From: Candidatus Krumholzibacteriia bacterium
Lineage (GTDB): Bacteria; Krumholzibacteriota; Krumholzibacteriia; G020349025
Assembly: GCA_035649275.1 (NCBI GenBank)
Contig: DASRJW010000081.1
Span: 1-46,532, forward strand
DNA length: 46,532 nucleotides
Direction: 5' to 3'
Below the pieces are notes generated by a model that saw only the letters and a program-made list of their open reading frames with translations, did not search any database and had not been told where the DNA came from. Below are positions 1-11,933 of the stretch, piece by piece; position 1 is the stretch's first letter; every line of letters begins with the position of its first letter. A program made the translations under genes and the position numbers.

Positions 1-458
1 CGGCCGAGCTTAGCCTCTAGCTGGCTGAGGAAGCCGGCTTGCCCCTGCACGATCTTGCTCCTCGCGGAGGCGAGGGAGAACCATGCAGCCCGATCGACCT
101 CAGGGAAGGCCTGGTACTTTCCTGATCGCGGCGGCCATTCCATGTCGAAGGTGTTGCTCTGTACGCGGGACGCATCGATATCCTTCTGCATGGCGAAGGC
201 GTGAACCAACTTGCCGCTCGGCTGCCGTAGTGTGTGCAGCGGGATCACCTCGCCCTCGGCGGAGAAGCCGGTTTCTTCTTCGAACTCCCGCCGCGCAGCG
301 GTGAGCGGGTCTTCGCCGTCTCCGATCTCCCCCTTGGGAATCGACCAGGCGCCGTCATCCTTCTGCGCCCAGAACGGGCCGCCCGGGTGCACGAGCAGCA
401 CCTCGAGACGACCGGAGACCTCGCGGTACAGGAGAAGGCCGGCACTTTTCTTCGGCAT
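1..458 (-). CDS. NUDIX hydrolase (C-terminus cut by window edge)
   Basis: The minus-strand frame opens with ATG at 458 and stays open to the window edge, giving 152 visible residues. It begins MPKKSAGLLLYR and contains a complete Nudix box at about residues 43-65: G, five residues, E, seven residues, REFEEETGF. In this family the box binds the divalent metal used to hydrolyse nucleoside-diphosphate-X compounds. The small size and the SIPKGEIGDGE region resemble stand-alone NTP-pyrophosphohydrolase-like NUDIX proteins of about 150-160 residues, so only a few C-terminal residues are probably missing. A GAGGTGA ribosome binding site lies 4-5 bases upstream of the ATG. The substrate cannot be read from the sequence. 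Family is confident; function beyond that is not. Confidence 0.9.
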   Translation of the reverse strand, partial: MPKKSAGLLLYREVSGRLEVLLVHPGGPFWAQKDDGAWSIPKGEIGDGEDPLTAARREFEEETGFSAEGEVIPLHTLRQPSGKLVHAFAMQKDIDASRVQSNTFDMEWPPRSGKYQAFPEVDRAAWFSLASARSKIVQGQAGFLSQLEAKLG

Positions 459-609
459 GACTCACCTCGCTCTCTTCGGCACGCAGATGGCAGCATCAAC
501 GACCACTTACGTGCCAACGGTTGACGAGCGCCAAATTCTGCAAGTGACCTTTGCCGCTCCATGGTACCAGCCGTGCTGGCAACGCTTGTGGTCCTAAACG
601 CTTCTCCTC

Positions 610-618
610 TGCTATAAT
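610..618 (+). promoter_or_regulatory. extended -10 promoter element TGCTATAAT
   Basis: A perfect TATAAT (613-618) is preceded by TGC, the extended -10 motif, in a local sequence with no recognised gene behind it. The best -35 candidate, TTGTGG at 586-591, is 21 bases away, which is too far, so activity would rest on the extended -10. The expected transcription start is near 625. The product is unknown. Confidence 0.4.
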
Positions 619-1130
619 CCGCCCGCACGTACATGCTTGGATGGGCCCGATTGAGGGCGTTAGGCGCTCTGTCCCTGCCCCAGATGCGACCAAACACGTC
701 GAAGGGTATGGCGGAAGCAGGTGCCAAACCAGGTTGCTGACTATATGGTCGCGGCTCACCCGGCTCCTGACGGTTTTTTGGGGAACGAACCGGCAGGTTT
801 CCTTGCCGCAGCCGACCAAACTCGTCCGGGACTTCATGAAGTAGCGGCGTGTCTTTGAAGTCGATGGATACTGATGGGAGAGTCTACGCATGAGGATGGC
901 GACCCAGGATTCAAAGTGAATGCCGCCGTCAGGAGCATGGAGAAGATCAATTCGCTCACGACCTCCAAGAACCCGATTCAGAGGGCCATCCTGGCTTGAT
1001 TGTACCAGCGTCGGACTCCGCAAGAGCTTCGAGAAAGGGCTAAGATTCGACCCGCACCGGGCCATGTCCACCGACTGAGAGACTCCAAGGGAGACACAGC
1101 GCGTTCTCACCGGTGCAGCGTTCCAGCCGC

Positions 1131-1136
1131 TATACT
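1131..1136 (+). promoter_or_regulatory. -10 element TATACT directly before the aminotransferase ATG
   Basis: TATACT lies 8 bases upstream of the ATG at 1145, so a start of transcription 7-9 bases downstream of the hexamer would fall at or next to the A of the ATG. No Shine-Dalgarno sequence fits between them. This predicts a leaderless transcript. No good -35 is visible at 16-18 bases spacing; TTCTCA at 1104-1109 is 21 bases away. Confidence 0.4.
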
Positions 1137-1144
1137 GCTCGGCC

Positions 1145-2377
1145 ATGACGCGAGACCGCGGGCCCTTTCGCGACGTTCCCTACATGGGCGTCATCTACGT
1201 CGTCGCCGAGGCGATGAAGCTCGGCTATCACGGCGACCACCCGGAGTGGTGCAACCTCGGGCAGGGGATGCCCGAGGTGGGCGTGCTGCCGGGGGCGCCG
1301 CCGCGCGCCGCGAAGATCGAGATCGAAGTGCGCGACCTGGCCTACGGGCCGGTGCCCGGCATCCCTGAGCTACGCGAGAAGGTGGCGGCGCTCTACAACC
1401 TCTGGTACCGGCGCGACCACGCCTCGCGCTATACCGCGGACAACGTCGCCATCACTGCCGGGGGCAGGCTGGCCTTGACGCGCGCCGTCTGGGCTCTCGA
1501 CGCGGTGCGCCTCGGCTACTTCACGCCCGATTACACCGCTTACGAGGATCTGTTGGGCGGGGTGCCCCGGCTCGAGCCGGTGCACATCGAGCTGCCCGCA
1601 ACGAATGGCTTCGCCATCGCGCCGGCGGAGCTCGAAGCGCGGGTGCGCGCGGAGAGAATCGACGCGCTCCTGATCTCCAACCCGTGCAATCCCACCGGAC
1701 GCGTGATCCGCGACGACGAGCTCGAGGCTTGGGTGGCGCTGGGGCGCCGGCAGGGCACGGCGCTTCTCTTCGACGAGTTCTACTCGCACTTCGTGTGGAA
1801 CGGCAGCGGCCCGGTGAGCGCGGCGCGGTTCGTCGAAGACGTCGACCGCGACCCCGTGCTCATCGTGGACGGGCTGACCAAGAGCTACCGCTATCCCGGC
1901 TGGCGCTGCGGCTGGACGCTCGGGCCGCGGGACTGGATCGAGACGCTCACTTGCTCCGGCAGCGCCCTCGACGGCGGCGCCTCGCGCTGGCAGCAGAAGG
2001 GCGCCTTGCCTCTCGTCGAGCCCGCGCACGCCGAGCGCGAAACGGAGGCGATGCGCGCCGCCTTCCGGCCGAAGCGCGATCTCATGGTGCGGCGGTTGCG
2101 CGCCATGGGAGTCGAGTTCCCCCGCGAGCCCGAGGGCACCTTCTATTGTTGGGGCTCGCTCGAGAAGCTGCCGCCGCCGTTCGACGATGGCCACTCCTTC
2201 TTCCGCCGCGCCCTCGAGGAGCGCGTCATCACCGTTCCCGGCGAGTTCTTCGACGTCAACCCGCGCAAGCACCGTCCCGGACCCTCGCGCTTGCAGCAAT
2301 GGATGCGCTTCAGTTTCGGGGCTCCCATCGAAGTGGTGGAAGGCGGCCTCGATCGCCTCGAGTCGATGCTCCGGTAA
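1145..2377 (+). CDS. pyridoxal-phosphate-dependent class I/II aminotransferase
   Basis: A 410-residue fold-type I aminotransferase. Visible landmarks are NPCNPTGR near residues 180-187 (the NPxNPTG loop that contacts PLP), the Asp/Tyr pair in DEFYSHF, the Schiff-base lysine in LTKSYRYPGWRCGW, and the C-terminal MRFSFG arginine that usually binds the substrate carboxylate. It transfers an amino group between an amino acid and a 2-oxo acid in the cytoplasm. Substrate specificity cannot be assigned; aspartate/alanine-type or ACC-synthase-like relatives share these motifs. The ATG at 1145 has no ribosome binding site and sits 8 bases from TATACT, suggesting leaderless translation. It is separated by about 190 bases from the dehydrogenase downstream, which has its own possible promoter. 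Confidence 0.88.
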   Translation: MTRDRGPFRDVPYMGVIYVVAEAMKLGYHGDHPEWCNLGQGMPEVGVLPGAPPRAAKIEIEVRDLAYGPVPGIPELREKVAALYNLWYRRDHASRYTADNVAITAGGRLALTRAVWALDAVRLGYFTPDYTAYEDLLGGVPRLEPVHIELPATNGFAIAPAELEARVRAERIDALLISNPCNPTGRVIRDDELEAWVALGRRQGTALLFDEFYSHFVWNGSGPVSAARFVEDVDRDPVLIVDGLTKSYRYPGWRCGWTLGPRDWIETLTCSGSALDGGASRWQQKGALPLVEPAHAERETEAMRAAFRPKRDLMVRRLRAMGVEFPREPEGTFYCWGSLEKLPPPFDDGHSFFRRALEERVITVPGEFFDVNPRKHRPGPSRLQQWMRFSFGAPIEVVEGGLDRLESMLR

Positions 2378-2407
2378 GCTGCTGTTCCGGCCTGCACCGT
2401 GACCTAC

Positions 2408-2436
2408 TTGTCATCCCCTATGGTCGATCGGATATT
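2408..2436 (+). promoter_or_regulatory. possible sigma70-type promoter for the alcohol dehydrogenase
   Basis: TTGTCA (2408-2413) and GATATT (2431-2436) are separated by 17 bases in the gap before the dehydrogenase. The -10 keeps only the two most conserved positions, so the call is tentative. It would give a leader of about 125 bases. Confidence 0.3.
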
Positions 2437-2569
2437 CCGACTGAGTGGTTCTGGCGTGGTAGCGGCCGCGCACAGGACGCGGCGAACGACCGGAGCGCCG
2501 GCCTCGAGCTCGACAGCGGCGGCAGCTTGGAGCCGGCGTTCGTGGCGTTCAGCACCCGGAGGGACCGAG

Positions 2570-3640
2570 ATGCGAGTGAAGACCATGCGGGCGAACGTGT
2601 TCCGCGGTGTGAACCAGTTTCGCGTCGAAGAAGTCGAGCGGCCGGTGGCAGGAGTGGGGGAAGTCGTGATACGCATCACGCTCACCACAATCTGCGGCAC
2701 CGACCTGCATATCGTACGTGGCGAGTACCCAGTGCGGCCGGGGCTCGTGGTCGGCCACGAGCCGGTCGGCGTCATCGAGGACATCGGGCCAGGTGTCCAG
2801 GGCTACGAGATCGGCCAGCGCGTGCTCGTGGGCGCCATCACGCCGTGCGGGCAGTGCTTTGCCTGCCTTTCCGGGCACCTGTCGCAGTGCGGACACGGTG
2901 CGGGCTTCGAGGCGATCGGCGGCTGGCGTTTCGGCAACACGATCCACGGCGCGCAGGCCGAGTACCTGCGGGTGCCATACGCGCAAGCGAACCTGGCCAA
3001 AATCCCGGAGGGCGTGAGTGACGAGCAAGTCGTCTTGCTCGCCGACATTGCTTCCACCGGGTTCAGCGGCGCCGAGTCGGGCGGCGTGAAGCTCGGCGAT
3101 TCGGTGGTGGTCTTCGCGCAGGGGCCGATCGGCCTGTGCGCCACAGCCGGCGCCAAGCTCATGGGGGCGGCTCTCGTCATCGGTATCGACGGCGACGAGA
3201 CCCGGCTGAAGATGGCACTCCGCATGGGCGCGGATGTCGCCTTGGATTTCCGCCACGTGGACGTCGTGGAAGAGGTGAAGCGCCTCACGGACGGCGGTGC
3301 CGACGTGGCGATCGAGGCGCTCGGGACACAGCAGACCTTCGAGAGCTCGCTCCGCAGCCTGCGCCCTGGCGGCACGCTGTCCAGCCTGGGAGTGTACTCC
3401 GGCAAACTGCAAGTTCCCTACGAGGCCTTTGCGGCCGGGCTGGGTGACCACAAGATCGTCACTACGCTTTGCCCAGGCGGCAAGGAGCGCATGCGTCGTC
3501 TGATCCGCCTCGTGCAGTCCGGCCGCTTCGACCCGCGGCCGCTCCTGACTCATTCCTTCACTCTCGACGAGATCGCCGAGGGGTACCGCGTCTTCGGTGA
3601 GCGCTTGGATGGCGTGCTCAAAGTCGCGATCCGACCCTGA
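2570..3640 (+). CDS. zinc-dependent alcohol dehydrogenase (MDR family)
   Basis: A 356-residue medium-chain dehydrogenase/reductase. The catalytic zinc site is visible as ICGTDLHI (Cys) and the following GHEPVG (His-Glu). A four-cysteine structural zinc loop follows as CGQCFACLSGHLSQC. The Rossmann domain begins around VVVFAQGPIGLCA, and the acidic residue in IGIDGDETR suggests NAD rather than NADP, though this is weak. The overall pattern resembles secondary-alcohol and isopropanol dehydrogenases. I chose ATG 2570 because GGAGGG lies just upstream and the frame further 5' is not protein-like. It reads toward the HIT gene, whose stop is only 4 bases away on the other strand. The substrate is unknown. 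Confidence 0.9.
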   Translation: MRVKTMRANVFRGVNQFRVEEVERPVAGVGEVVIRITLTTICGTDLHIVRGEYPVRPGLVVGHEPVGVIEDIGPGVQGYEIGQRVLVGAITPCGQCFACLSGHLSQCGHGAGFEAIGGWRFGNTIHGAQAEYLRVPYAQANLAKIPEGVSDEQVVLLADIASTGFSGAESGGVKLGDSVVVFAQGPIGLCATAGAKLMGAALVIGIDGDETRLKMALRMGADVALDFRHVDVVEEVKRLTDGGADVAIEALGTQQTFESSLRSLRPGGTLSSLGVYSGKLQVPYEAFAAGLGDHKIVTTLCPGGKERMRRLIRLVQSGRFDPRPLLTHSFTLDEIAEGYRVFGERLDGVLKVAIRP

Positions 3641-3644
3641 GGGC

Positions 3645-4004
3645 TCAGCCTGGAGGCCAGGTCATGGGACGGCCGCCGAGGACGTGCAGGTGCAGGTGGA
3701 AGACGCTTTGGCCGGCGCCGGCGTTGCAGTTCGTCACCACACGGTAGCCCTCGTCGGCGATGCCACGTTCTTTGGCGAGGGCGGCCGCCAGGCGCAGCAT
3801 CCGGCCGAGCAAGGCGTCGTCGCCAGGAGAGAGGTCGTTCAGCGTCGCGATGTGCCGGCGCGGGATGATGAGGAGGTGCACTGGCGCTTGGGGGTTGATG
3901 TCGGCGAAGGCGACGAGCGCATCGTCCTCGAAGACGCGCTGGTGGGGGATCTCCTTGGCAGCGATGCGACAGAAAAGACACGCCACCGCAGCCTCCGCTC
4001 GCAT
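3645..4004 (-). CDS. HIT (histidine triad) family protein
   Basis: A 119-residue protein with the histidine triad near its C-terminus, HLHLHVLGG, preceded by NCNAGAGQSVFH. The N-terminal CLFCRIAAKEIP is the usual Hint-branch start, with a possible zinc-binding Cys pair, and FADINPQAPVHLLIIPRRH is the conserved central strand. Members hydrolyse AMP-linked compounds such as adenosine phosphoramidates in the cytoplasm. Its length matches the bacterial Hint branch. It is convergent with the alcohol dehydrogenase and has no obvious partner. The family is very clear; the physiological substrate is not. Confidence 0.95.
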   Translation of the reverse strand: MRAEAAVACLFCRIAAKEIPHQRVFEDDALVAFADINPQAPVHLLIIPRRHIATLNDLSPGDDALLGRMLRLAAALAKERGIADEGYRVVTNCNAGAGQSVFHLHLHVLGGRPMTWPPG

Positions 4005-4426
4005 CAGGTCACTCGGGCAGTACTCGAGGCACGTAGATTACTCCCGTGGGCAGCGACGGGAAACTTCGTTTTGGCGCGACCCTTGTAACGTCGGCAGGTC
4101 ATGGAAGGACGTGCGTCGTTTCCCGTGGCGACGCGCCTCGTCGCGTCTTCTCGCTGTCGCCGCCGGCGACGTTGGGTGTTGCCGGAGGTGGCGCCTCCCA
4201 CGGCCGCAAGCCGCTCGCGTCCAAGCAGTTGCCCCGGGTGCGCCGCCCGCCGTCCGGGGCTAATGGCGCGTTGCAGGGCCCCTGCCGCCATGCTAGGCTG
4301 GCTCGGCTACATCGGGCATGCCGATCGGGGTTGGGTTGAGCCCTCGTTCGGTTTCCGCGGCGCTTCTGCGGGGCCACGATCGACGTCGACATCAAGGCGG
4401 GCAGCGGGCTTCCCCAGGGGGGAAGC
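4005..4426. other. intergenic region upstream of recA
   Basis: About 420 bases between the HIT gene and the recA leader. Open frames here have no domain signal and look like GC-driven chance frames. The only structured signal is the promoter at 4271-4299. I looked for LexA-type inverted repeats (CTG-N10-CAG, GAAC-N4-GTTC) and saw none, so SOS control is not supported by sequence alone. Confidence 0.5.
4271..4299 (+). promoter_or_regulatory. sigma70-type promoter for recA
   Basis: TTGCAG (4271-4276), a 17-base spacer and TAGGCT (4294-4299), with TGC directly before the -10 (extended -10). It gives a leader of about 160 bases before recA, containing a short upstream ORF. The same TGn-TAGGCT form occurs before udk. 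Confidence 0.55.
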
Positions 4427-4464
4427 ATGGATGAGGTGTGTCCAAGCCAAGGAGTTTCGGGGCC

Positions 4465-4468
<4 letters not shown>
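4427..4468 (+). CDS. 13-codon upstream ORF overlapping the recA start
   Basis: ATG at 4427 follows a purine-rich GGGGGGAAGC stretch. The frame reads [13 protein letters not shown] and ends with TGA at 4466-4468, which overlaps the recA ATG as ATGA. The geometry is that of translational coupling. It is too short for homology to help, and nothing but position and ribosome binding site supports translation. Confidence 0.35.
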
Positions 4469-5853
<1,385 letters not shown>

Positions 5854-5862
5854 AGACAAGGC

Positions 5863-6534
5863 ATGGGGGACTGCATCCAACGTCTGTCCCCGGTTCCGGG
5901 CAAGAACACCGTGGTCGTGCATGCCGGCGGATCTCGCTTCGAGATCGCCGGCACGGCCGCGGCTGAGCTCGGTCTCGTGCCGGGGCTCGAGATTACCGAG
6001 CGCATGCGCCAAGCCCTCGTAGCCGCGGCGTCACGGCGGGAAGCGGCGGCGCGCGTGTTGCGCTGGCTCCGCGGGCGGCCGCGGACCGAACGCGACGTGC
6101 GCCGCTACCTCGAGACCCGAGGGTTTGTCGCTGAGGTGGGCGAGAGCGTCGTCGCCGAGCTCCGCAAGCAGGGGCTCGTCGACGACGCGCGTTTCGCCCA
6201 ATGGTTCGTCGAGGCGCAACTGTCGCGCCGCCCCGTGGCGCTGGCCGTGCTCGAGGCGGCGCTCGCGGCGCAGGGCGTGCCGGAGCCCGAGGCCGAGGTG
6301 GCTCTCGCCGCCTGGCGCGGCCGGAGCGACGAGAAGGAGCTGGCACTGGCGGCGGCGCGCCAGCGTTTGCCTGCCTGCCGTGGCTTACCGCCGGCGAAAG
6401 CGGCGGCGCGGCTCGGGCGCTATCTGGCCGCGCGGGGCTTCGGCCTCGAAACGGTGGGCGAGGTCTGCCGCGCCCTCCTGGGCCAGGAGCCCGGCGAAGA
6501 CGACGCCGGGAGCGGGCGCTCTCGTTTCGGCTAG
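5863..6534 (+). CDS. recX: regulatory protein RecX
   Basis: A 223-residue, mostly helical, Arg/Ala-rich protein directly after recA. The repeated three-helix modules typical of RecX are seen at GRPRTERDVRRYLETRGF and at LRKQGLVDDARFAQWFVE, which is the best conserved RecX signature. RecX binds the RecA filament groove and limits its growth. It begins 9 bases after recA, so they are probably cotranscribed and RecX amounts follow RecA. The first 40 residues, with a small beta-rich segment, are longer than in short RecX proteins but are seen in some. alaS follows after 24 bases, the same recA-recX-alaS order found in many proteobacteria. Confidence 0.9.
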   Translation: MGDCIQRLSPVPGKNTVVVHAGGSRFEIAGTAAAELGLVPGLEITERMRQALVAAASRREAAARVLRWLRGRPRTERDVRRYLETRGFVAEVGESVVAELRKQGLVDDARFAQWFVEAQLSRRPVALAVLEAALAAQGVPEPEAEVALAAWRGRSDEKELALAAARQRLPACRGLPPAKAAARLGRYLAARGFGLETVGEVCRALLGQEPGEDDAGSGRSRFG

Positions 6535-6558
6535 CCGCTCATTCCCGGAGCATCGAAC

Positions 6559-9255
<2,697 letters not shown>

Positions 9256-9270
9256 TGCGGGTTCGGGTGA

Positions 9271-9327
9271 GTGCATCGCCGACGGGCGACGGCAGCGAAA
9301 CTTGGAGTGCGTCGCCGACGGGCGACG
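9271..9327 (+). repeat. two tandem copies of a palindromic 36-bp unit
   Basis: GTGCATCGCCGACGGGCGAC (from 9271) recurs as GTGCGTCGCCGACGGGCGAC (from 9307), 36 bases apart. Each copy holds the inverted repeat CGTCGCC-GACG-GGCGACG, perfect in the second copy (9310-9327) and with one mismatch in the first (9274-9291). They fill the gap between alaS and the Wza-like gene. There is no T-tract, so they are not ordinary terminators; operator or RNA-stability roles are possible. Confidence 0.6.
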
Positions 9328-9342
9328 ACAGGGGGTAGAAGG

Positions 9343-10827
9343 ATGGGGAGATCGCGTTCCTGGATCGTGCTCGGCGCCGTTTCTCTTCTTGCCCTCGGGG
9401 CGAGCCGGGGAGCGGCGCAGTTGCCGCCTGGCCGCGAGGAACCCCGCGAGACGACGCCGGCCCGGCCGACGCTCCCGACGACCACCGTAGCGCCCCAGCC
9501 CTCACGCTATTTCAGCGTCGAAGCCCACGAGATCGCCGTCGATCCCGCCACTTACATTCTCGGACCCCAGGACGTTCTGGCCTTCATGCTGCTCCTCGGC
9601 GAAGTGAAGCTCGAGCGCTTGCCGGTGCTGCCCGAGGGCGTCGTTCTCGTCCCCGGTGTGGGCGCGGTGCCGGCGGCGGGACGGACGCTGAAGGAGTTCC
9701 GCGAGGCCTTGCGCCAAGCGCTCTCCAAGCGTTACCGCGATTTCGAGGTGTATTGCTACCTGGCCGAAGCCCGGCAATTCCGCGTCAACGTCACCGGCGA
9801 GGTGCGCGAACCGGGAACACTGGTGGCGCGGGCTTATGAACGTGTTTCCGAACTGATCGAGCGCGCCGGCGGCTTCACCGATGCGGCCTCCCGCCGGCGC
9901 ATCGAGATCCGGGACCCGAGCGGCGGTGTGCGCACCCTGGTGGATCTGGACGCCTACTACCGGCGCGGCGAAGGCGCGGCCAACCCGCATCTGGCGCCGG
10001 GGGAAGCGGTGTTCGTGCCGGTGCGGCAGCGGCGCGTCGACATCGTGGGCGCTGTGGCCCGGCCCGGCGCCTACGAATCGTTACCGGGCGAGAGCCTGCG
10101 CGCCCTCCTCGAGGTCGCCGGCGGTCCCATGCCGCAGGCGGATCTCGCCGAGGTGAGCGTGGACCGCATGGATGCGCAAGGTGTCGTGCGCGTCGAGCTC
10201 ATGGACCTGACCGGGAACTCGCCGACGGCCGACGACGTGGTGCGCCTCTCGGTGCGCTCGTCGTTGCTCGGGAAGGCACGCGTCTTCGTCACCTTGCCCG
10301 ATGGTCGCCGGGAGACGCTCTATCTTTCCGACCGCGAGACCCTCCGCACCCTGGTGCCGCGGGTGGTGCAGATCGACCCCAATACGGCGCTGCACGATGC
10401 CACCCTTGCCAGCCGCGATTCCACCGGCAAGCAAGAAGAGGTGCACGTCGACCTGGCCCAGGTGCTGTCCGGAGCCCAGGATCATCCGGTGCACGACGGC
10501 GACGTGTTCTCTGTCTCGGGCGTGCGTGACTACGTCTACGTGAGCGGCATGGTGGCCCAGCCTGGCCGGTTCCCCTATCGGGCCGACTGGGAAGTGAACG
10601 ACTACATCGGTCAGGCAGGGGGCACGGCGCCCGGAGGCAACCGCGACCACGTCACCATCCTGAGCGCCGACGGCAATCCGCGCAGCGGCAAGCGGGGCAG
10701 CGACGTCGGACGGGGCGAGACCGTCCACGTCAACCGCAGCACCGGGAGCAAGATGGTTGCCGCCCTCGGGGTGTTGACCTCGGTGTCGGCGCTGGTGATC
10801 TCCGTGGTGGCGCTCACCACGCAGTAA
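9343..10827 (+). CDS. Wza-like polysaccharide biosynthesis/export protein (SLBB domains)
   Basis: A 494-residue secreted protein. The N-terminus (MGRSRSWIVLGAVSLLALG...GAAQ) is a signal peptide with likely cleavage after AAQ. After a Pro/Thr-rich linker, the polysaccharide-export domain starts at YILGPQDVLAF (about residue 66). SLBB beta-grasp segments follow around FRVNVTGEVREPGT, VDIVGAVARPGAYES and VYVSGMVAQPGRFPY. The end (KMVAALGVLTSVSALVISVVAL) is a hydrophobic helix that could insert in the outer membrane, as the Wza C-terminal helix does. There is no lipobox cysteine, unlike Wza. It probably forms or lines the export channel for the polysaccharide made by the genes that follow. ATG 9343 is chosen because the signal peptide starts there. 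Confidence 0.85.
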   Translation: MGRSRSWIVLGAVSLLALGASRGAAQLPPGREEPRETTPARPTLPTTTVAPQPSRYFSVEAHEIAVDPATYILGPQDVLAFMLLLGEVKLERLPVLPEGVVLVPGVGAVPAAGRTLKEFREALRQALSKRYRDFEVYCYLAEARQFRVNVTGEVREPGTLVARAYERVSELIERAGGFTDAASRRRIEIRDPSGGVRTLVDLDAYYRRGEGAANPHLAPGEAVFVPVRQRRVDIVGAVARPGAYESLPGESLRALLEVAGGPMPQADLAEVSVDRMDAQGVVRVELMDLTGNSPTADDVVRLSVRSSLLGKARVFVTLPDGRRETLYLSDRETLRTLVPRVVQIDPNTALHDATLASRDSTGKQEEVHVDLAQVLSGAQDHPVHDGDVFSVSGVRDYVYVSGMVAQPGRFPYRADWEVNDYIGQAGGTAPGGNRDHVTILSADGNPRSGKRGSDVGRGETVHVNRSTGSKMVAALGVLTSVSALVISVVALTTQ

Positions 10828-10856
10828 GCTTGCTGGAGCCCTTGGGAGGGACGGCG

Positions 10857-11924
10857 ATCAAAGCACTCATCCTGAGCGGCGGCAAGGGCACGCGCCTGCG
10901 CCCGATCACTCACACGAGCGCCAAGCAGCTGGTGCCGGTGGCGAACCGGCCCATCCTCTTCTATGGGCTCGACGCCATGCGCGAAGCGGGCATCACCGAG
11001 GTCGGCATCGTCGTCGGTGACACGCACCAGGAAATCGAGGGCGCCGTCGGCGACGGCTCGGCCTTCGGCTTGCGGGTGCAGTACATCCAGCAGGAGGCGC
11101 CCCTCGGCCTGGCCCATGCCGTCAAGATCGCGCAGCCGTACTTGCAAGACTCTCCCTTCGTCATGTACCTCGGCGACAATCTGGTGCGCGACGGGATCCG
11201 CGACTTCGTGCGCGAATTCCAGGAGCAGCGCTGCGACGCCCAGATCCTCCTCGCTCACGTGGGCAACCCGAGCGCCTTCGGCGTCGCCGAACTGGACGCG
11301 CGCGGGCAGGTGCTGCGGCTGGAGGAGAAGCCGCAGAAGCCGAAGAGCGACCTGGCCCTCGTCGGCGTCTACATGTTCAACGCCACCGTCTTCGCGGCGG
11401 TGCACGCCATCCGCCCCAGCGCCCGTGGCGAGCTGGAGATCACCGATGCCATCCAGCACCTGGTCGATCACGGGCGCAGCGTGCGCGCCCACGTCATACA
11501 GGGTTGGTGGAAGGACACGGGGAAGCTGGAGGATCTGCTCGAGGCCAATCGTCTGGTGCTCACGGGTCTGCAGCGCCGGGTGGAAGGCAAGGTGGATGGA
11601 GCCTCCACGGTCGAGGGGCACGTGGTCATCGAGGCGGGAGCGCAGGTGGAAGCGAGCGTGCTGCGCGGGCCCTTGATCCTCGGTGCCGGCACGGTGGTGC
11701 GCAAGAGCTACATCGGTCCGTTCACGTCCATCGCCGGCTCCTGTCTCATCGAAGACAGTGAGATCGAGCACAGCATCGTCCTCGAGGCGGCGCAGATCGT
11801 GGGCATCGGGGCGCGCATCGAGAGCAGCTTGGTGGGGCGCAACGTACGCTTGCTGCGCGGCGCCGTCCGGCCGAAGGCCTACAAGTTCATGGTGGGAGAC
11901 AACAGCGAGATTCAGCTCGCGTGA
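10857..11924 (+). CDS. rmlA: glucose-1-phosphate thymidylyltransferase, long form (probable AUC start)
   Basis: Makes dTDP-glucose from dTTP and glucose-1-phosphate, the first step to dTDP-sugars. The nucleotidyltransferase signature LSGGKGTRLRPITHTSAKQL opens the protein, with YLGDN, GELEITDAIQ and GWWKDTGKLEDLLEAN further on. A C-terminal left-handed beta-helix (about residues 240-355) marks the long RmlA branch seen in Actinobacteria and archaea. The start is odd: GGGAGGG at 10844-10850 is ideally placed before ATC at 10857, exactly where relatives start (MKALILSGG). TTG at 10830 or 10842 would add 5-9 residues but lacks a correctly placed ribosome binding site. An ATG-to-ATC base error is an alternative. 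rmlD follows after 9 bases. Confidence 0.88.
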   Translation: MKALILSGGKGTRLRPITHTSAKQLVPVANRPILFYGLDAMREAGITEVGIVVGDTHQEIEGAVGDGSAFGLRVQYIQQEAPLGLAHAVKIAQPYLQDSPFVMYLGDNLVRDGIRDFVREFQEQRCDAQILLAHVGNPSAFGVAELDARGQVLRLEEKPQKPKSDLALVGVYMFNATVFAAVHAIRPSARGELEITDAIQHLVDHGRSVRAHVIQGWWKDTGKLEDLLEANRLVLTGLQRRVEGKVDGASTVEGHVVIEAGAQVEASVLRGPLILGAGTVVRKSYIGPFTSIAGSCLIEDSEIEHSIVLEAAQIVGIGARIESSLVGRNVRLLRGAVRPKAYKFMVGDNSEIQLA

Positions 11925-11933
11925 GGAGCGCTC

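Larger units (their letters stand above)
459..1144. other. 686-bp stretch without a convincing gene
   Basis: This gap is visibly less GC-rich than its surroundings. Short frames exist on both strands, but none has recognisable domains or a convincing ribosome binding site. The clearest signal is an extended -10 promoter, TGCTATAAT at 610-618 on the plus strand. It could drive a 67-codon basic frame (ATG 641 to stop 844) or an untranslated RNA; neither is proven. It may be remnant DNA or hold a small RNA. Confidence 0.5.

Noticed and set aside
459-1144. Possible transposase remnant in the 686-bp gap
   Set aside because: No inverted repeats, target duplication or DDE-like motif could be identified.
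4005-4464. LexA/SOS box before recA
   Set aside because: No match to proteobacterial or Gram-positive LexA consensus could be found by eye.
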